From Agromyces ramosus (lineage in GTDB: Bacteria > Actinomycetota > Actinomycetes > Actinomycetales > Microbacteriaceae), in assembly GCF_004216665.1 (NCBI RefSeq), contig NZ_SGWY01000001.1, positions 434,001 to 498,000 of the forward strand: 64,000 nt of DNA, in the 5' to 3' direction. Shown here in pieces: positions 7,513 through 16,411 of this stretch. Below the pieces are notes generated by a model. The model saw only the letters and a list, made by a program, of their open reading frames with translations. It was not told the DNA's origin and made no database searches. Position 1 is the stretch's first letter. Each line of letters begins with the position of its first letter. The position numbers and the translations under genes were made by a program.

Positions 7513-8810
7513 GCCTCGCCACGATCCCCGAGGTGCTCGACGCCCTCCGAGCCGGCAAGCCCGTCATCGTCGCCGACGACGAGGCCCGCGAGAACGAGGG
7601 TGACGCCATCATGGCCGCCGAGTTCGCGACCCAGGAGTGGATCGCGTGGATGGTGCGGCACACGAGCGGCTTCCTCTGCGCGCCGATGACGAACGCGGCC
7701 GCCGACCGCCTCGAGCTGCCGCTCATGACCGAGCGCAACGAGGACGTGCGCGGCACCGCGTACACGATCTCCGTCGACGCGGCCGACCGCACGTCCACGG
7801 GGATCAGCGCGGCCGACCGCGCGCACACGCTCCGCGTGCTTGCCGACCCCGCCTCGACGCCCGAGAAGCTCATCCGGCCCGGCCACATCCTGCCCCTCCG
7901 CGCCGTCGACGGCGGCGTGCGCGAGCGCGGCGGCCACACCGAGGCGGCGGTCGACCTGATGCTGCTCGCCGGGCTCTCGCCCGTCGGCGTGATCGGCGAG
8001 ATCGTCGCCGACGACGGCGAGATGATGCGGCTGCCCGGGCTCATCGAGCTCGGCGCGCGCGACGGGCTGCCGGTCACGACCGTCGCGGCGCTCATCGAGT
8101 GGATGAACGAGTGGCACACCGGCCACGTCCTGGGTGCGGGCACCGCCGGTTCGGTACCCGAGACCTCGCGGGTGGCGTTCGAGGTCGAGACCTCGCTCCC
8201 GACCGAGCACGGCGTCTTCCGCGTGCGGGCCTACCGCGACCGCGGGACGGGCGCCGACCACGTCGCGATCATCGCCGGCGATCCCGCTCGCGACCCGGCG
8301 GGCGCCGTCGTACGCGTGCACTCGGAGTGCCTGACGGGCGAGGCGTTCGGATCGCTGAAGTGCGAGTGCGGGCCGCAGCTCGACACGGCGCTCGGCGAGA
8401 TCCAGGATCGCGGCGGCGTGGTCGTCTACCTGCGCGGCCACGAGGGCCGCGGCATCGGGCTCATCAACAAGCTCCGGGCCTACCGGCTGCAGGAGGACGG
8501 GCTCGACACCCTCGATGCGAACCTCGCGCTCGGGCTCCCGATCGACAACCGCGACTACGGCGCGGCGACCGCCATCCTCGCCGACCTCGGCATCGAGACC
8601 GTGCGCCTGCTCACCAACAACCCCGAGAAGGTGCGCCAGCTCGAGCACCACGGCATCCGCGTGGCCGAGCGCCTCCCGCTCGTGGTGGGCGTCGGCGCCG
8701 GCAACGAGGGATACCTCGACACGAAGCGCCGTCGCATGGGCCACGCCATCGACGACCAGCAGCTGACGGATGCCGCAGCAGAGACCCTCCTGGAAGGACA
8801 CGCATCATGA
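7509..8810 (+). CDS. ribBA: Bifunctional DHBP synthase / GTP cyclohydrolase II
   Basis: Supplies both precursors of the pathway. The N-terminal domain (about 1-205) is 3,4-dihydroxy-2-butanone-4-phosphate synthase, with [10 protein letters not shown] near residues 19-28 and [10 protein letters not shown]. The C-terminal domain is GTP cyclohydrolase II, with zinc-binding [19 protein letters not shown] and the active-site [10 protein letters not shown]. The 433-aa fusion is usual in actinobacteria. It overlaps ribE and ribH by ATGA on both sides. Confidence 0.96.
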   Translation: MSLATIPEVLDALRAGKPVIVADDEARENEGDAIMAAEFATQEWIAWMVRHTSGFLCAPMTNAAADRLELPLMTERNEDVRGTAYTISVDAADRTSTGISAADRAHTLRVLADPASTPEKLIRPGHILPLRAVDGGVRERGGHTEAAVDLMLLAGLSPVGVIGEIVADDGEMMRLPGLIELGARDGLPVTTVAALIEWMNEWHTGHVLGAGTAGSVPETSRVAFEVETSLPTEHGVFRVRAYRDRGTGADHVAIIAGDPARDPAGAVVRVHSECLTGEAFGSLKCECGPQLDTALGEIQDRGGVVVYLRGHEGRGIGLINKLRAYRLQEDGLDTLDANLALGLPIDNRDYGAATAILADLGIETVRLLTNNPEKVRQLEHHGIRVAERLPLVVGVGAGNEGYLDTKRRRMGHAIDDQQLTDAAAETLLEGHAS

Positions 8811-9277
8811 GCGGAGCAGGCTCCCCCGAGCTGGACGTCGACGGCACCGGCCTGCGGGTGGTGATCGTCGCGGGCAGCTGGCACGAGGAGATCACGAACG
8901 GCCTGATCGCCGGGGCGACCCGCACCCTCGAGGCATCCGGAGCGTCATTCGAGCTCGTGCGCGTGCCCGGCAGCTTCGAGCTGCCCGTCGTGTCGAAGGC
9001 CGCCCTCGATGCGGGCGCCGACGCCGTGGTCGCGCTGGGCGTGATCATCCGAGGCGGCACCCCGCACTTCGAGTACGTTTCGGCCGCCGCCACCGACGGC
9101 CTCACGCGCGTCGCGCTCGACACGGGCAAGCCGGTCGGGTTCGGGGTGCTCACCCTCGACGACGAACGGCAGGGGCTCGACCGCGCCGGCCTGCCCGGCT
9201 CGAAGGAGGACAAGGGGCGGGAGGCCGCGGAGGCGGCCGTCGCCACGGCCCGGACGCTGCGCAGGATCTGGGGCTGA
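8807..9277 (+). CDS. ribH: 6,7-dimethyl-8-ribityllumazine synthase
   Basis: Condenses the RibBA and RibD products to lumazine, usually as an icosahedral or pentameric shell. The 156-aa protein has [12 protein letters not shown] at the substrate pocket, VPGSFELP, and the [14 protein letters not shown] segment with the catalytic His. It is the last gene of the riboflavin operon, overlapping ribBA by ATGA. The GGGGCTGAGCCCC palindrome spanning its stop codon may contribute to termination. Confidence 0.96.
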   Translation: MSGAGSPELDVDGTGLRVVIVAGSWHEEITNGLIAGATRTLEASGASFELVRVPGSFELPVVSKAALDAGADAVVALGVIIRGGTPHFEYVSAAATDGLTRVALDTGKPVGFGVLTLDDERQGLDRAGLPGSKEDKGREAAEAAVATARTLRRIWG

Positions 9278-9353
9278 GCCCCGGGCCTCCGTCGTTCGAT
9301 TGAATCCCGCCCCCGAAGGCGTCGGGAAGTGGTCCGCGGGCCCGCCCGGCTTC

Positions 9354-9359
9354 TAGGCT
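9354..9359 (+). promoter_or_regulatory. -10 hexamer of a leaderless promoter
   Basis: TAGGCT ends 6 nt before the ATG at 9366, and there is no Shine-Dalgarno. This places the transcription start at or next to the start codon. One of nine such arrangements in the window. Confidence 0.5.
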
Positions 9360-9365
9360 CGGGGC

Positions 9366-9722
9366 ATGGACATCCTGCGCATCATCCTCCTCATCCTGCA
9401 CTTCGTCGGCCTCGCGATGCTGTTCGGCGGATTCCTGGTGCAACAGAAGGCGATCGCCGGGCACACGGGCACCGTCCTCCCGATCATGTGGCGAGGCGCG
9501 CTCACGCAGATCGTGACCGGCGTCCTCCTCGTGGCGACCATCCAGATGGGCGACCTGTTCGACCTGAACAACGTGAAGATCGCGGTGAAGCTCGTCATCG
9601 CGATCGTCATCACGGTGCTCGTCTTCGTCTACCGCAAGAAGGATCCCGCGCCGAGCTGGGCGCTCTGGACGGTCGGCGGGCTCACGTTCGCGAACATCGT
9701 GATCGCGGTCGCCTGGCGCTAG
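9366..9722 (+). CDS. Small integral membrane protein, unknown
   Basis: A 118-residue protein with four predicted membrane segments (about residues 4-24, 38-57, 70-89 and 97-115) and a short basic loop, YRKKDPAPS. It resembles the many small actinobacterial 'integral membrane' hypotheticals. It is monocistronic, apparently leaderless, and followed by a strong terminator, so it is an independent unit. No function can be assigned. Confidence 0.8.
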   Translation: MDILRIILLILHFVGLAMLFGGFLVQQKAIAGHTGTVLPIMWRGALTQIVTGVLLVATIQMGDLFDLNNVKIAVKLVIAIVITVLVFVYRKKDPAPSWALWTVGGLTFANIVIAVAWR

Positions 9723-9754
9723 TCGCCGCTCGCCGCGCCGCTCCTGCCGCTCGT

Positions 9755-9781
9755 CGCATCCGGCTCGACCTGCCGGATGCG
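9755..9781 (+). terminator. Stem-loop terminator
   Basis: CGCATCCGGC pairs with GCCGGATGCG around a 7-nt loop, directly after the small membrane gene. There is no T-run, as is common in high-GC actinobacteria. The stem carries the GCATCC/GGATGC word that recurs in this genome. Confidence 0.6.
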
Positions 9782-9902
9782 GCGGGCGTAGGGTTGTGCG
9801 GTTGCCACAAGCGACGATTCCCGGCCTCCGCGGCCATGCCCACGCCTGATCGACGTGCCCGACGCGGAGCAGATCCATACGTTCCACGGAGTCACGCAGG
9901 CG

Positions 9903-11324
9903 ATGTCCTCACCCATCCCGGCGGCCGCGACGGCCGCAACCCCAGTCCCCGCCAATCCGCGCAGCCGAGTCGTGCTTGCGAGCCTCATCGGCACGACGAT
10001 CGAGTTCTACGACTTCTACGTCTACGCCACGGCCGCGGTGCTGGTCTTCCCGTACCTGTTCTTCCCTCCCGGCGACCCGACGGCCGCCCTGCTCGCCTCG
10101 TTCGCGGTCTTCGGCGCCGCGATGGTCGCGCGCCCCCTGGGCGCCGTGATCTTCGGCCACCTCGGCGACAAGCACGGTCGCAAGGCGACGCTCGTCGGCG
10201 CGCTGCTCACCATGGGCATCGCGACCTTCCTCATCGGCCTGTTGCCGACCTACGCCCTCGTCGGCTGGCTCGCGCCGTTGCTGCTCGTCATCCTCCGCAT
10301 CGCGCAGGGCTTCGCGCTCGGCGGCGAGTGGTCGGGCGCCGCCCTCGTGGCGACCGAGAACGCCCCCGCGGGCAAACGCGCCTGGTACGGCACGTTCCCG
10401 CAGCTCGGCGCGCCGATCGGCTTCATCATCGCCAACGGCCTGTTCCTCGTGATCGCGGCCCTGCTGCCGTCGGACGACCCGTCGATGCCGTCGCAGGCGT
10501 TCCTCGACTGGGGCTGGCGCATCCCGTTCCTGTTCTCGGTGGTGATGGTGATCGTCGGCCTCTGGGTGCGACTCCGCCTCGTCGAGTCCACGGCGTTCTC
10601 GAAGGCCTCGAAGGCGGGCAAGCTCGCGAAGCTGCCCCTGGCCAGCGTCTTCCGCAACCACTGGAAGCAGCTCATCCTCGGCACGTTCTTCATGCTGGCG
10701 ACCTACGTGCTCTTCTACCTCATGACGACGTTCTCGCTGGCCTACGGCCGGGCCCCGGTCGAAGCGCCCGAGGGCGCACAGCCCGGCCTCGGCTACTCGT
10801 ACAACACGTTCGTGCTCATGCTCATCGCCGGCGTCGTGTTCTTCGGCATCTTCACCCTCGTGTCCGGACCGTGGGCCGACCGCTGGGGACGCCGCCGCAC
10901 GCTCATCTGGGTGACGCTCGGCATCATCGTGTTCGGCCTCATCTGGGTGCCGCTGCTCGGTGCCGGGTTCTGGGGCGTCATGCTCTGGCTCGTCGTCGGC
11001 TTCTCCCTCATGGGCCTCACCTTCGGCCCGATGGGTGCGCTGCTGCCCGAGCTCTTCCCCACCAACGTGCGCTATACCGGCTCGGGCATCGCGTACAACG
11101 TGTCGTCGATCCTCGGGGCGGCCGTCGCGCCGTTCATCGGCACGGCGCTCTGGGCGGCCGGCGGCGGCAGCCCGTTCTGGGTGGGCGTCTACCTGTCGGT
11201 GATGGCCGTGCTCACCCTCATCGCCCTGCTGCTGTCGAAGGAGACGAAGGACGTCGACTACGAGGCCGCGGGCGACGTCGAGACCCGGCTCGCCGAGGGC
11301 CAGGCCGAGGCCGCGGCCCTGTAG
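9903..11324 (+). CDS. MFS transporter, metabolite:H+ symporter (ProP/ShiA-like) family
   Basis: A 473-residue, 12-segment transporter. Family marks are SLIGTTIEFYDFYVYATAA at the first membrane helix, the MFS loop GHLGDKHGRK between helices 2 and 3, and RIAQGFALGGEWSGA in helix 4. These are characteristic of the MHS subfamily that imports organic acids, betaine/proline or shikimate-type substrates. The substrate cannot be read from sequence. The ATG at 9903 gives a normal short cytoplasmic N-terminus. It is monocistronic, ended by a 13-bp hairpin. Confidence 0.9.
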   Translation: MSSPIPAAATAATPVPANPRSRVVLASLIGTTIEFYDFYVYATAAVLVFPYLFFPPGDPTAALLASFAVFGAAMVARPLGAVIFGHLGDKHGRKATLVGALLTMGIATFLIGLLPTYALVGWLAPLLLVILRIAQGFALGGEWSGAALVATENAPAGKRAWYGTFPQLGAPIGFIIANGLFLVIAALLPSDDPSMPSQAFLDWGWRIPFLFSVVMVIVGLWVRLRLVESTAFSKASKAGKLAKLPLASVFRNHWKQLILGTFFMLATYVLFYLMTTFSLAYGRAPVEAPEGAQPGLGYSYNTFVLMLIAGVVFFGIFTLVSGPWADRWGRRRTLIWVTLGIIVFGLIWVPLLGAGFWGVMLWLVVGFSLMGLTFGPMGALLPELFPTNVRYTGSGIAYNVSSILGAAVAPFIGTALWAAGGGSPFWVGVYLSVMAVLTLIALLLSKETKDVDYEAAGDVETRLAEGQAEAAAL

Positions 11325-11342
11325 GCCGGCACCCGCGACGAC

Positions 11343-11380
11343 GGGCGGATGCCGCGGCCGAGGGGCTGCGGCATCCGCCC
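11343..11380 (+). terminator. Strong hairpin terminator after the MFS gene
   Basis: A perfect 13-bp stem, GGGCGGATGCCGC / GCGGCATCCGCCC, with a 12-nt loop is followed by TGTTT. It contains the recurrent GGATGCCGC word in both arms. Confidence 0.8.
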
Positions 11381-11513
11381 TGTTTCACGCTCGTGAACGA
11401 TTCGCAACCCCACTTCTCGCGGCTCGGAGCCCGGCGTAGCATGGCACCGAACAGGGCCGCCGAGACCTCCGCCGGAACCGTCGGCGCTCGGCCGTCCGGG
11501 ACGGCGGAGCACC

Positions 11514-11939
11514 GTGAACATGACGATGGACATGATGAAGGGCGCCATGTCGTCGTCGGGCATGCCGATGAAGGGCATGGATCCGGCGATGATGCAGGAG
11601 ACGATGGAAGCCCTCTCCGCGTGTACGCAGGCGTGCATCATGTGCGCCGACGCGGACGCGGGCGAGGGCATGGGCAAGTGCGCCGGGATGTGCGCGAACT
11701 GCGCCGACGTCTGCGACACGATGATGCGCATGCTGCTCCGCATGAACGGGTGGGACATGCAGGTCACGATGTCGATGATGCAGACGACGATCATGATGTG
11801 CCGCGCCTGCTCCGCGGAGTGCATGATGCACGCCGAGATGAGCGAGCACTGCCGCATGTGCGCGATGGCGTGCGATCAGGCGGTCATGGCGATGGAGAAG
11901 ATGATGGGCTCGATGAGCGAGGCGATGCCGATGGCGTGA
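11514..11939 (+). CDS. Cys/Met-rich four-helix-bundle protein (DUF326, copper-storage-like)
   Basis: A 141-residue protein of extreme composition: about 37 Met and 13 Cys. The Cys fall in spaced pairs and triplets (CTQACIMC, KCAGMCANCADVC, CRACSAEC, CRMCAMAC) along predicted amphipathic helices. This spacing is that of DUF326/Csp copper-storage proteins, whose helix bundle core binds many Cu(I) ions. There is no signal peptide, as for cytosolic Csp3. The N-terminal MxM pattern is additional. GTG 11514 is used because GGAG lies 4 nt upstream; ATG 11520 is the alternative. No copper ATPase or regulator is adjacent. Confidence 0.75.
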   Translation: MNMTMDMMKGAMSSSGMPMKGMDPAMMQETMEALSACTQACIMCADADAGEGMGKCAGMCANCADVCDTMMRMLLRMNGWDMQVTMSMMQTTIMMCRACSAECMMHAEMSEHCRMCAMACDQAVMAMEKMMGSMSEAMPMA

Positions 11940-11975
11940 GCCGCGTGGATCCGCCGATCCCGCCGGCACGCGATC

Positions 11976-12329
11976 TCAGGCGTACGCGACGCTGAAGCGC
12001 TCGTCGCCGCGCGCCAGCACGCCGTACAGCCCGTGCAGCGCCACGGGCTCGCCCGCGTGCAGGACGCCGGCGAAGCCGTCGTGGTGCCAGACCCTGCGCA
12101 CGTCGCCGCCCTGGAAGTCGACGAGGGTCGCGAAGCCGTGGACGTCGACCTCGAGGACGAGGGCGTCGATCCACTTGCTCGTCGTCGTCGCGGCGAGGCG
12201 CTCCTGCATCGCGTGCAGGCCGTGCCCCGGGCGATCGCTCCGGCACTCCGCCGCCGACACGCAGCCGCGCATGCCCATCGCCGCGCCCGTGCGGGGCTCG
12301 GTGGTGGCGTGCGGCTCGTGGTGCGACAT
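11976..12329 (-). CDS. Small protein of unknown function with His-rich N-terminus
   Basis: A 117-residue protein starting MSHHEPHATTEPRTG, with an AGGAG site just upstream of the ATG. The first ~35 residues are polar and His-rich. The remainder looks like a compact beta-rich domain (KWIDALVLEVDVHGFATLVDFQ, HHDGFAGVLHAGEPVALHGLYGVL). It is convergent with the Cys/Met-rich protein. No family was recognised. Confidence 0.7.
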   Translation of the reverse strand: MSHHEPHATTEPRTGAAMGMRGCVSAAECRSDRPGHGLHAMQERLAATTTSKWIDALVLEVDVHGFATLVDFQGGDVRRVWHHDGFAGVLHAGEPVALHGLYGVLARGDERFSVAYA

Positions 12330-12453
12330 GAGGGCTCCTCGGTGTTCGATGCGGCCACGATACGCGCGCTGCGGCCGGATGTCGCGGCAGGCCGTCACAC
12401 GCGGAAACACTCCTCCGGCGACGGGGCCGGTCGCCGCCGGGCGTGCGACTCGT

Positions 12454-12459
12454 TAGCGT
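12454..12459 (+). promoter_or_regulatory. -10 hexamer of a leaderless promoter
   Basis: TAGCGT ends 6 nt before ATG 12466, with no ribosome-binding site in between. Same geometry as eight other genes here. Confidence 0.5.
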
Positions 12460-12465
12460 TGGCGC

Positions 12466-12780
12466 ATGTTCATCCACATGTCGATCCACGTCCCGAACCC
12501 GGGGTTCGAGCAGGCGGTGCTCGCCTCCATGAACCGGGTGCGCCTCGCCGCGCTGGGCACCCCCGGACTCGTGCACATCGGTCCATGGCGCGAGGACGGC
12601 GGCGGACGCATCGTCGGGATCGCGATGTGGGAGTCGCGTGCCCTCTGGGAGGCGGCGCTGCCGGGCCTCTTCGCCATCGCCGAGGCCGACGACCCCGACG
12701 GGGCCTGGCATGCGTCGCCGCCCGAGCGGATCCTGCTCGAGGACGCCTGGGTGATGCCGCCCGACGACCTCGTGGACTGA
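12466..12780 (+). CDS. Small protein, possible dimeric alpha/beta-barrel (ABM-like) fold
   Basis: A 104-residue protein (MFIHMSIHVPNPGFEQAVLASM) with an opening beta strand, a helix, then LVHIGPWRED and IVGIAMWESRALWEAALPGLF. The pattern recalls antibiotic-biosynthesis-monooxygenase-like dimeric ferredoxin folds, but key residues for a cofactor are not evident. It ends 1 nt before the convergent ABC permease stop. Function is unknown; the fold suggestion is weak. Confidence 0.65.
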   Translation: MFIHMSIHVPNPGFEQAVLASMNRVRLAALGTPGLVHIGPWREDGGGRIVGIAMWESRALWEAALPGLFAIAEADDPDGAWHASPPERILLEDAWVMPPDDLVD

Positions 12781-12781
12781 C

Positions 12782-13615
12782 TCAGTCCAGGAAGAGCGCG
12801 CGAAGCCGCCTCGTGGTGAACACCAGGCCGACCCCGATCATGACCACGTAGTACAGCACGTGCCAGAGCATGGCCCAGTCGACGTCGCCGGTCGTGAGCC
12901 CGCGCACGAGCTCGACGCCGTGCCACAGCGGGAGTGCCTGGATGACGTGCTGCAGCCACTCGGGATACACGGTGATCGGGTAGAAGGTGGCCGAGAACAG
13001 GAACATCGGCAGCAGCACGAAGTTGATCCAGTCCATCTGCTGGAACGTCTTCATGTAGCTCGTGACCGCCATGCCGATGCTCGCGAAGCCGAATGCGATG
13101 AGCAGCACGGCCGGCAGCGCGAGCAGCGCCCACCACGAGAGATTGAGCCCGAGCACCTGCATCACGAGCTGGAACCCGACGGCGTACAGGGCGCCGCGGA
13201 GCAGGGCGAGCAGGATCTCGCCGAGCGCCACGTCGAGCGGGCCGAGCGAGGTGGAGAGCAAGCCCTCGTAGAGCTTCGCGAACTGCATCTTGAAGAAGAC
13301 GTTCCACGTGGAGTCGTAGATCGCCCCGTTCATGGCGGCGACCGCCAGCAGCGCCGGCGCGATGAACGCCGCGTACGGCACCTCCCGGCCGCTCTCGGTC
13401 GTGACCGTGCCGACCAGCGTGCCGAGGCCGATGCCCATCGCGAGCAGGTAGAAGATCGGCTCGAAGAACCCGCTGAGCATCACGAGCCAGTTCGTGCTCC
13501 GGGTCGCCTGCCATCCGCGCAGCATGACCGCGCGGGCGTTGCCGGCGTACAGCGAGCGCACCGGCCGCGGCCGGGCGCCGGGCGGGATGCGGTCGCGCTG
13601 CGTCACGTCGCTCAT
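12782..13615 (-). CDS. ABC-2 type exporter permease (second permease)
   Basis: A 277-residue protein with six membrane segments and the ABC-2 layout. It includes the DrrB/NodJ-like pattern SGFFEPIFYLLAMGIGLG near residue 48 and a LFSATFYPITVYPEWLQHVIQALPLWHGVELVRGL stretch near the C-terminus. It is paralogous to the adjacent permease at 13612-14466, with which it overlaps by ATGA. The pair and the ATPase likely form a heteromeric exporter for a lipid, glycan or drug; the substrate is unknown. Confidence 0.88.
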   Translation of the reverse strand: MSDVTQRDRIPPGARPRPVRSLYAGNARAVMLRGWQATRSTNWLVMLSGFFEPIFYLLAMGIGLGTLVGTVTTESGREVPYAAFIAPALLAVAAMNGAIYDSTWNVFFKMQFAKLYEGLLSTSLGPLDVALGEILLALLRGALYAVGFQLVMQVLGLNLSWWALLALPAVLLIAFGFASIGMAVTSYMKTFQQMDWINFVLLPMFLFSATFYPITVYPEWLQHVIQALPLWHGVELVRGLTTGDVDWAMLWHVLYYVVMIGVGLVFTTRRLRALFLD

Positions 13616-14466
13616 CGCCCCAGCCTCCGGATCGCGATACGACGGGCCCACACCCAGCCCGCCACGATCAGCACGGCGAGGTACGCGACGTGCACGACGG
13701 TGAGCCAGATCGGCTCGGCGTAGCCGTAGCTGAAGACGCGCGCGAGCTCCGTGCTGTGCCAGAGCGGCGAGATCCAGCCGATCCACTGGAGCCAGATCGG
13801 GAAGGTCGAGAGGGGGAAGAACGTGCCGGAGAAGAGGGTCATGGGCAGCACGATGAACCGCATGACCATGGCGAGCTGGCCGGTGTCCTCCTCGAGCGTC
13901 GACGCGTAGCCCATGAGGACCGTGCCGAACGCCAGTCCGCCGAGCAGCCCGGCGAAGACCGAGAGGAAGGCCACCGGGGACGGCGCGGCGCCGAACACGA
14001 GGATGAGCAGGAAGAACAGCACGAGGTTCACGGCCATGCGAACGGCGACCGAGAGGATCACGCCGTCGACGATCTGCGTGGGCCGCAGCGGCGAGGCGCT
14101 CATGCCCGTGAACGTGGGGTTCCACTTGTACCCGAGCATCACGGGGTAGGTGAACTCCTCGCTCGCCACGGTGATGGCCGCGCTGGCGAGCAGCGCCGGA
14201 GCCACGAACACCAGGTAGCTCACCCCGCCGACGGCGGCGTCGGGCAGGTTGTCGTCGACGATCGTCGCGAGGCCGACGCCGAGGGCGTAGAGGTAGATCA
14301 GCGGGTTGCCGATGCCGGCGACGACGACCGTGCCGGTGTAGCTCTTCATCACGCGGAAGCGGTGCAGGGCGACGTACCACGCGCCCCAGCGGCGCGGGAG
14401 CCGGCCGGCGGCGATCGCGCGTGCGGTCGCGTCGTGCTGCGCCTCGGTGGACAGCCCCTGGCTCAT
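13612..14466 (-). CDS. ABC-2 type exporter permease (first permease)
   Basis: A 284-residue ABC-2 permease with a cytoplasmic N-terminus and six membrane helices. It has the conserved SGTFFPLSTFPIWLQWIGWISPLWHSTELAR segment before the last helix. It overlaps the ATPase gene upstream and the second permease downstream by 4 nt each, so the three are one translationally coupled operon. Two different permeases suggest a heterodimeric channel as in NodIJ/DrrAB-like systems. Confidence 0.88.
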   Translation of the reverse strand: MSQGLSTEAQHDATARAIAAGRLPRRWGAWYVALHRFRVMKSYTGTVVVAGIGNPLIYLYALGVGLATIVDDNLPDAAVGGVSYLVFVAPALLASAAITVASEEFTYPVMLGYKWNPTFTGMSASPLRPTQIVDGVILSVAVRMAVNLVLFFLLILVFGAAPSPVAFLSVFAGLLGGLAFGTVLMGYASTLEEDTGQLAMVMRFIVLPMTLFSGTFFPLSTFPIWLQWIGWISPLWHSTELARVFSYGYAEPIWLTVVHVAYLAVLIVAGWVWARRIAIRRLGR

Positions 14467-15389
14467 TCGATGAGGGTCCGTCCGGTGAGGCGGAGGAAGA
14501 CGTCTTCGAGGCTCGACCGGCGCACGAGGCTCGTCAGGGGATGCAGTCCGGCCTCGGTGATGCGCACGAGCTCGGCCTCGCCGTTCTCGCTGTAGATGAG
14601 GATGCGGTCGGGCAGCACCTCCGTGCGGTCGCCGATTCCCGAGAGCCGCTCGGCGACCTCGCTGTTGCGGTCGCTGCCGAAGCGCACCTCGAGCACCTCG
14701 CGCGAGGAGTAGCGGCGGATCAGGTCGGCCGGCGTGCCCTCGGCCATGATCGCGCCCTTGTCGACGACCACGAGGCGATCGCAGAGCTGCTCGGCCTCGT
14801 CCATGTAGTGGGTGGTGAGCAGCAGCGTGGTCCCCTGCTCCTTGAGCCGGAACAGCCGGTCCCAGAGGATGTGGCGGGCCTGCGGGTCGAGGCCGGTGGT
14901 CGGCTCGTCGAGGAGCAGCACCCGCGGATCGTTGATCAACGCCCTGGCGATCGTGAGGCGGCGTTTCATCCCGCCCGAGAGCGAGTCGACCTTCGCCTTG
15001 CCCTTCTCCTGGAGCTGCGCGAACGCGAGGAGCTCGTCGGCGCGCTTCGCGATGACCCGACCCGGCAGGCCGAAGTATCGGCCGTAGACGAGCAGGTTCT
15101 CGCGCACGCGCAGCTCGGTGTCGAGATTGTCGGACTGCGGCACGACGCCGAGCTGAGACCGGATCTCGGGCCCGTGGGTGTCGGGATCGAGGCCGAGGAT
15201 CGAGAGGTCTCCGGCCGTTCGCGTCGAGACGGCGCCCACCATGCGCATCGTCGTGGACTTGCCCGCGCCGTTCGGTCCGAGCAGGCCGAACGACTCGCCG
15301 GGGGCGACCTCGAACGAGATGCCGTCGACGGCGGCGAAATCGCCGTAGCGCTTCACGAGATCCCGGGCGACGATGACTGGTTCCGACAC
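14463..15389 (-). CDS. ABC exporter ATP-binding protein (DrrA/NodI-like)
   Basis: A 308-residue nucleotide-binding subunit. It has Walker A GPNGAGKST near residue 40, Q-loop QLGVVPQSDNLD, signature LSGGMKRRLTIARAL, Walker B VLLLDEPTTGLDPQ and the switch His in LTTHYMDEAEQL. A C-terminal regulatory extension is typical of drug-resistance DrrA-like ATPases. GTG 15389 is chosen because GGAG precedes it by 4 nt; upstream translation is not conserved in style. It energises the two permeases downstream. Confidence 0.92.
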   Translation of the reverse strand: MSEPVIVARDLVKRYGDFAAVDGISFEVAPGESFGLLGPNGAGKSTTMRMVGAVSTRTAGDLSILGLDPDTHGPEIRSQLGVVPQSDNLDTELRVRENLLVYGRYFGLPGRVIAKRADELLAFAQLQEKGKAKVDSLSGGMKRRLTIARALINDPRVLLLDEPTTGLDPQARHILWDRLFRLKEQGTTLLLTTHYMDEAEQLCDRLVVVDKGAIMAEGTPADLIRRYSSREVLEVRFGSDRNSEVAERLSGIGDRTEVLPDRILIYSENGEAELVRITEAGLHPLTSLVRRSSLEDVFLRLTGRTLIE

Positions 15390-15484
15390 AAGGCTCCACG
15401 ATAGTCCGGCGCACCGACACCCGGCGTCGACCGGAGCTCGGCGCGAACGGGGCGACCGCGGCGGCATCCGACACCCGCTCCTCC

Positions 15485-15490
15485 TACGAT
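15485..15490 (+). promoter_or_regulatory. -10 hexamer of a leaderless promoter for psuG
   Basis: TACGAT ends 6 nt before ATG 15497, with no Shine-Dalgarno. It implies transcription starts at the psuG start codon. Confidence 0.5.
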
Positions 15491-15496
15491 GGCGGG

Positions 15497-16411
15497 ATGC
15501 AGACACCACCGGTCATCCGCGTTGGCGAGGAGGTGCGCCGCGCGCTCGACGACGGCGCGCCCGTGCTCGCCCTCGAGTCCACGATCCTGAGCCATGGGCT
15601 GCCGAATCCGCGCAACCTCGAGGTGGGTCTCGGCTCCGAGCGGCTCGTGCGCGAGGCGGGCGTGGTGCCCGCCACGATCGGCGTCGTGGAGGGGGTGCCG
15701 GTGGTCGGCCTCACCGCGCACGAGATCGAACGGCTCTGCACCGACGACGACGTGGTGAAGGTGAGCGTGCGCGACCTGCCGATCGCCCGCGCGCAGCGGC
15801 TGCACGGCGGCACTACCGTCGCAGCCACGGCATGGCTCGCGCATCGCGCCGGCATCCGCGTCATGTCGACCGGCGGCCTCGGCGGCGTGCACCGGGGGGC
15901 GAGCGACACCTTCGACGAGTCCGCCGACCTCGGCACCCTCGCCACCACTCCGATCACGCTCGTGAGCGCGGGCGTCAAGTCGATCCTCGACATCGGCGCC
16001 ACGCTCGAGCGGCTCGAGACCCTCAACGTGCCGGTGGTGGGCTATCGCACGAACCGCTATCCCGGCTTCTACGTCGCCGACTCCGGCCACGCGCTCGACT
16101 ACCGCATCGAGAGCGCAGTGGATGCCGCGGCCCTCGCGCACGCGCGCGACGAGCTGGGGCTGGCCTCCGCCGTGCTCGTCGCGAACCCGGTCGACGCGTC
16201 GAAGCAACTCGACCCCGAGTTCCACGATCGCGTGCTCGCGGAGGCGCTCGACGCGGCATCCGCCGCCGGGGTGTCGGGGCACGACACGACGCCGTTCCTG
16301 CTCGACCACATGCAGCGCGCGACCGGCGGGCGGAGCCTCGAGGTGAACCTCGAGGTGTACCGCGGCAACGTCGCACTGGGTGCGGAGATCGCGCGTGCCA
16401 TCGCCGGCTGA
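15497..16411 (+). CDS. psuG: Pseudouridine-5'-phosphate glycosidase
   Basis: Cleaves pseudouridine 5'-phosphate to uracil and ribose-5-phosphate, salvaging modified RNA bases. The 304-aa protein has the IndA/PsuG hallmarks ALESTILSHGLP (residues 25-36), ATIGVVEGVPVVGLT, GGTTVAAT, STGGLGGVHRG and SAGVKSILDI. Length is typical. It overlaps the PfkB kinase downstream by 17 nt. Together they form the standard psuG-psuK pair, here as separate proteins rather than the fusion seen in some organisms. Confidence 0.93.
   Translation: MQTPPVIRVGEEVRRALDDGAPVLALESTILSHGLPNPRNLEVGLGSERLVREAGVVPATIGVVEGVPVVGLTAHEIERLCTDDDVVKVSVRDLPIARAQRLHGGTTVAATAWLAHRAGIRVMSTGGLGGVHRGASDTFDESADLGTLATTPITLVSAGVKSILDIGATLERLETLNVPVVGYRTNRYPGFYVADSGHALDYRIESAVDAAALAHARDELGLASAVLVANPVDASKQLDPEFHDRVLAEALDAASAAGVSGHDTTPFLLDHMQRATGGRSLEVNLEVYRGNVALGAEIARAIAG

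Noticed and set aside
12782..15389. Antibiotic biosynthesis/resistance cluster around the ABC-2 exporter
   Set aside because: Only the exporter genes are present; no biosynthetic or tailoring genes flank them.
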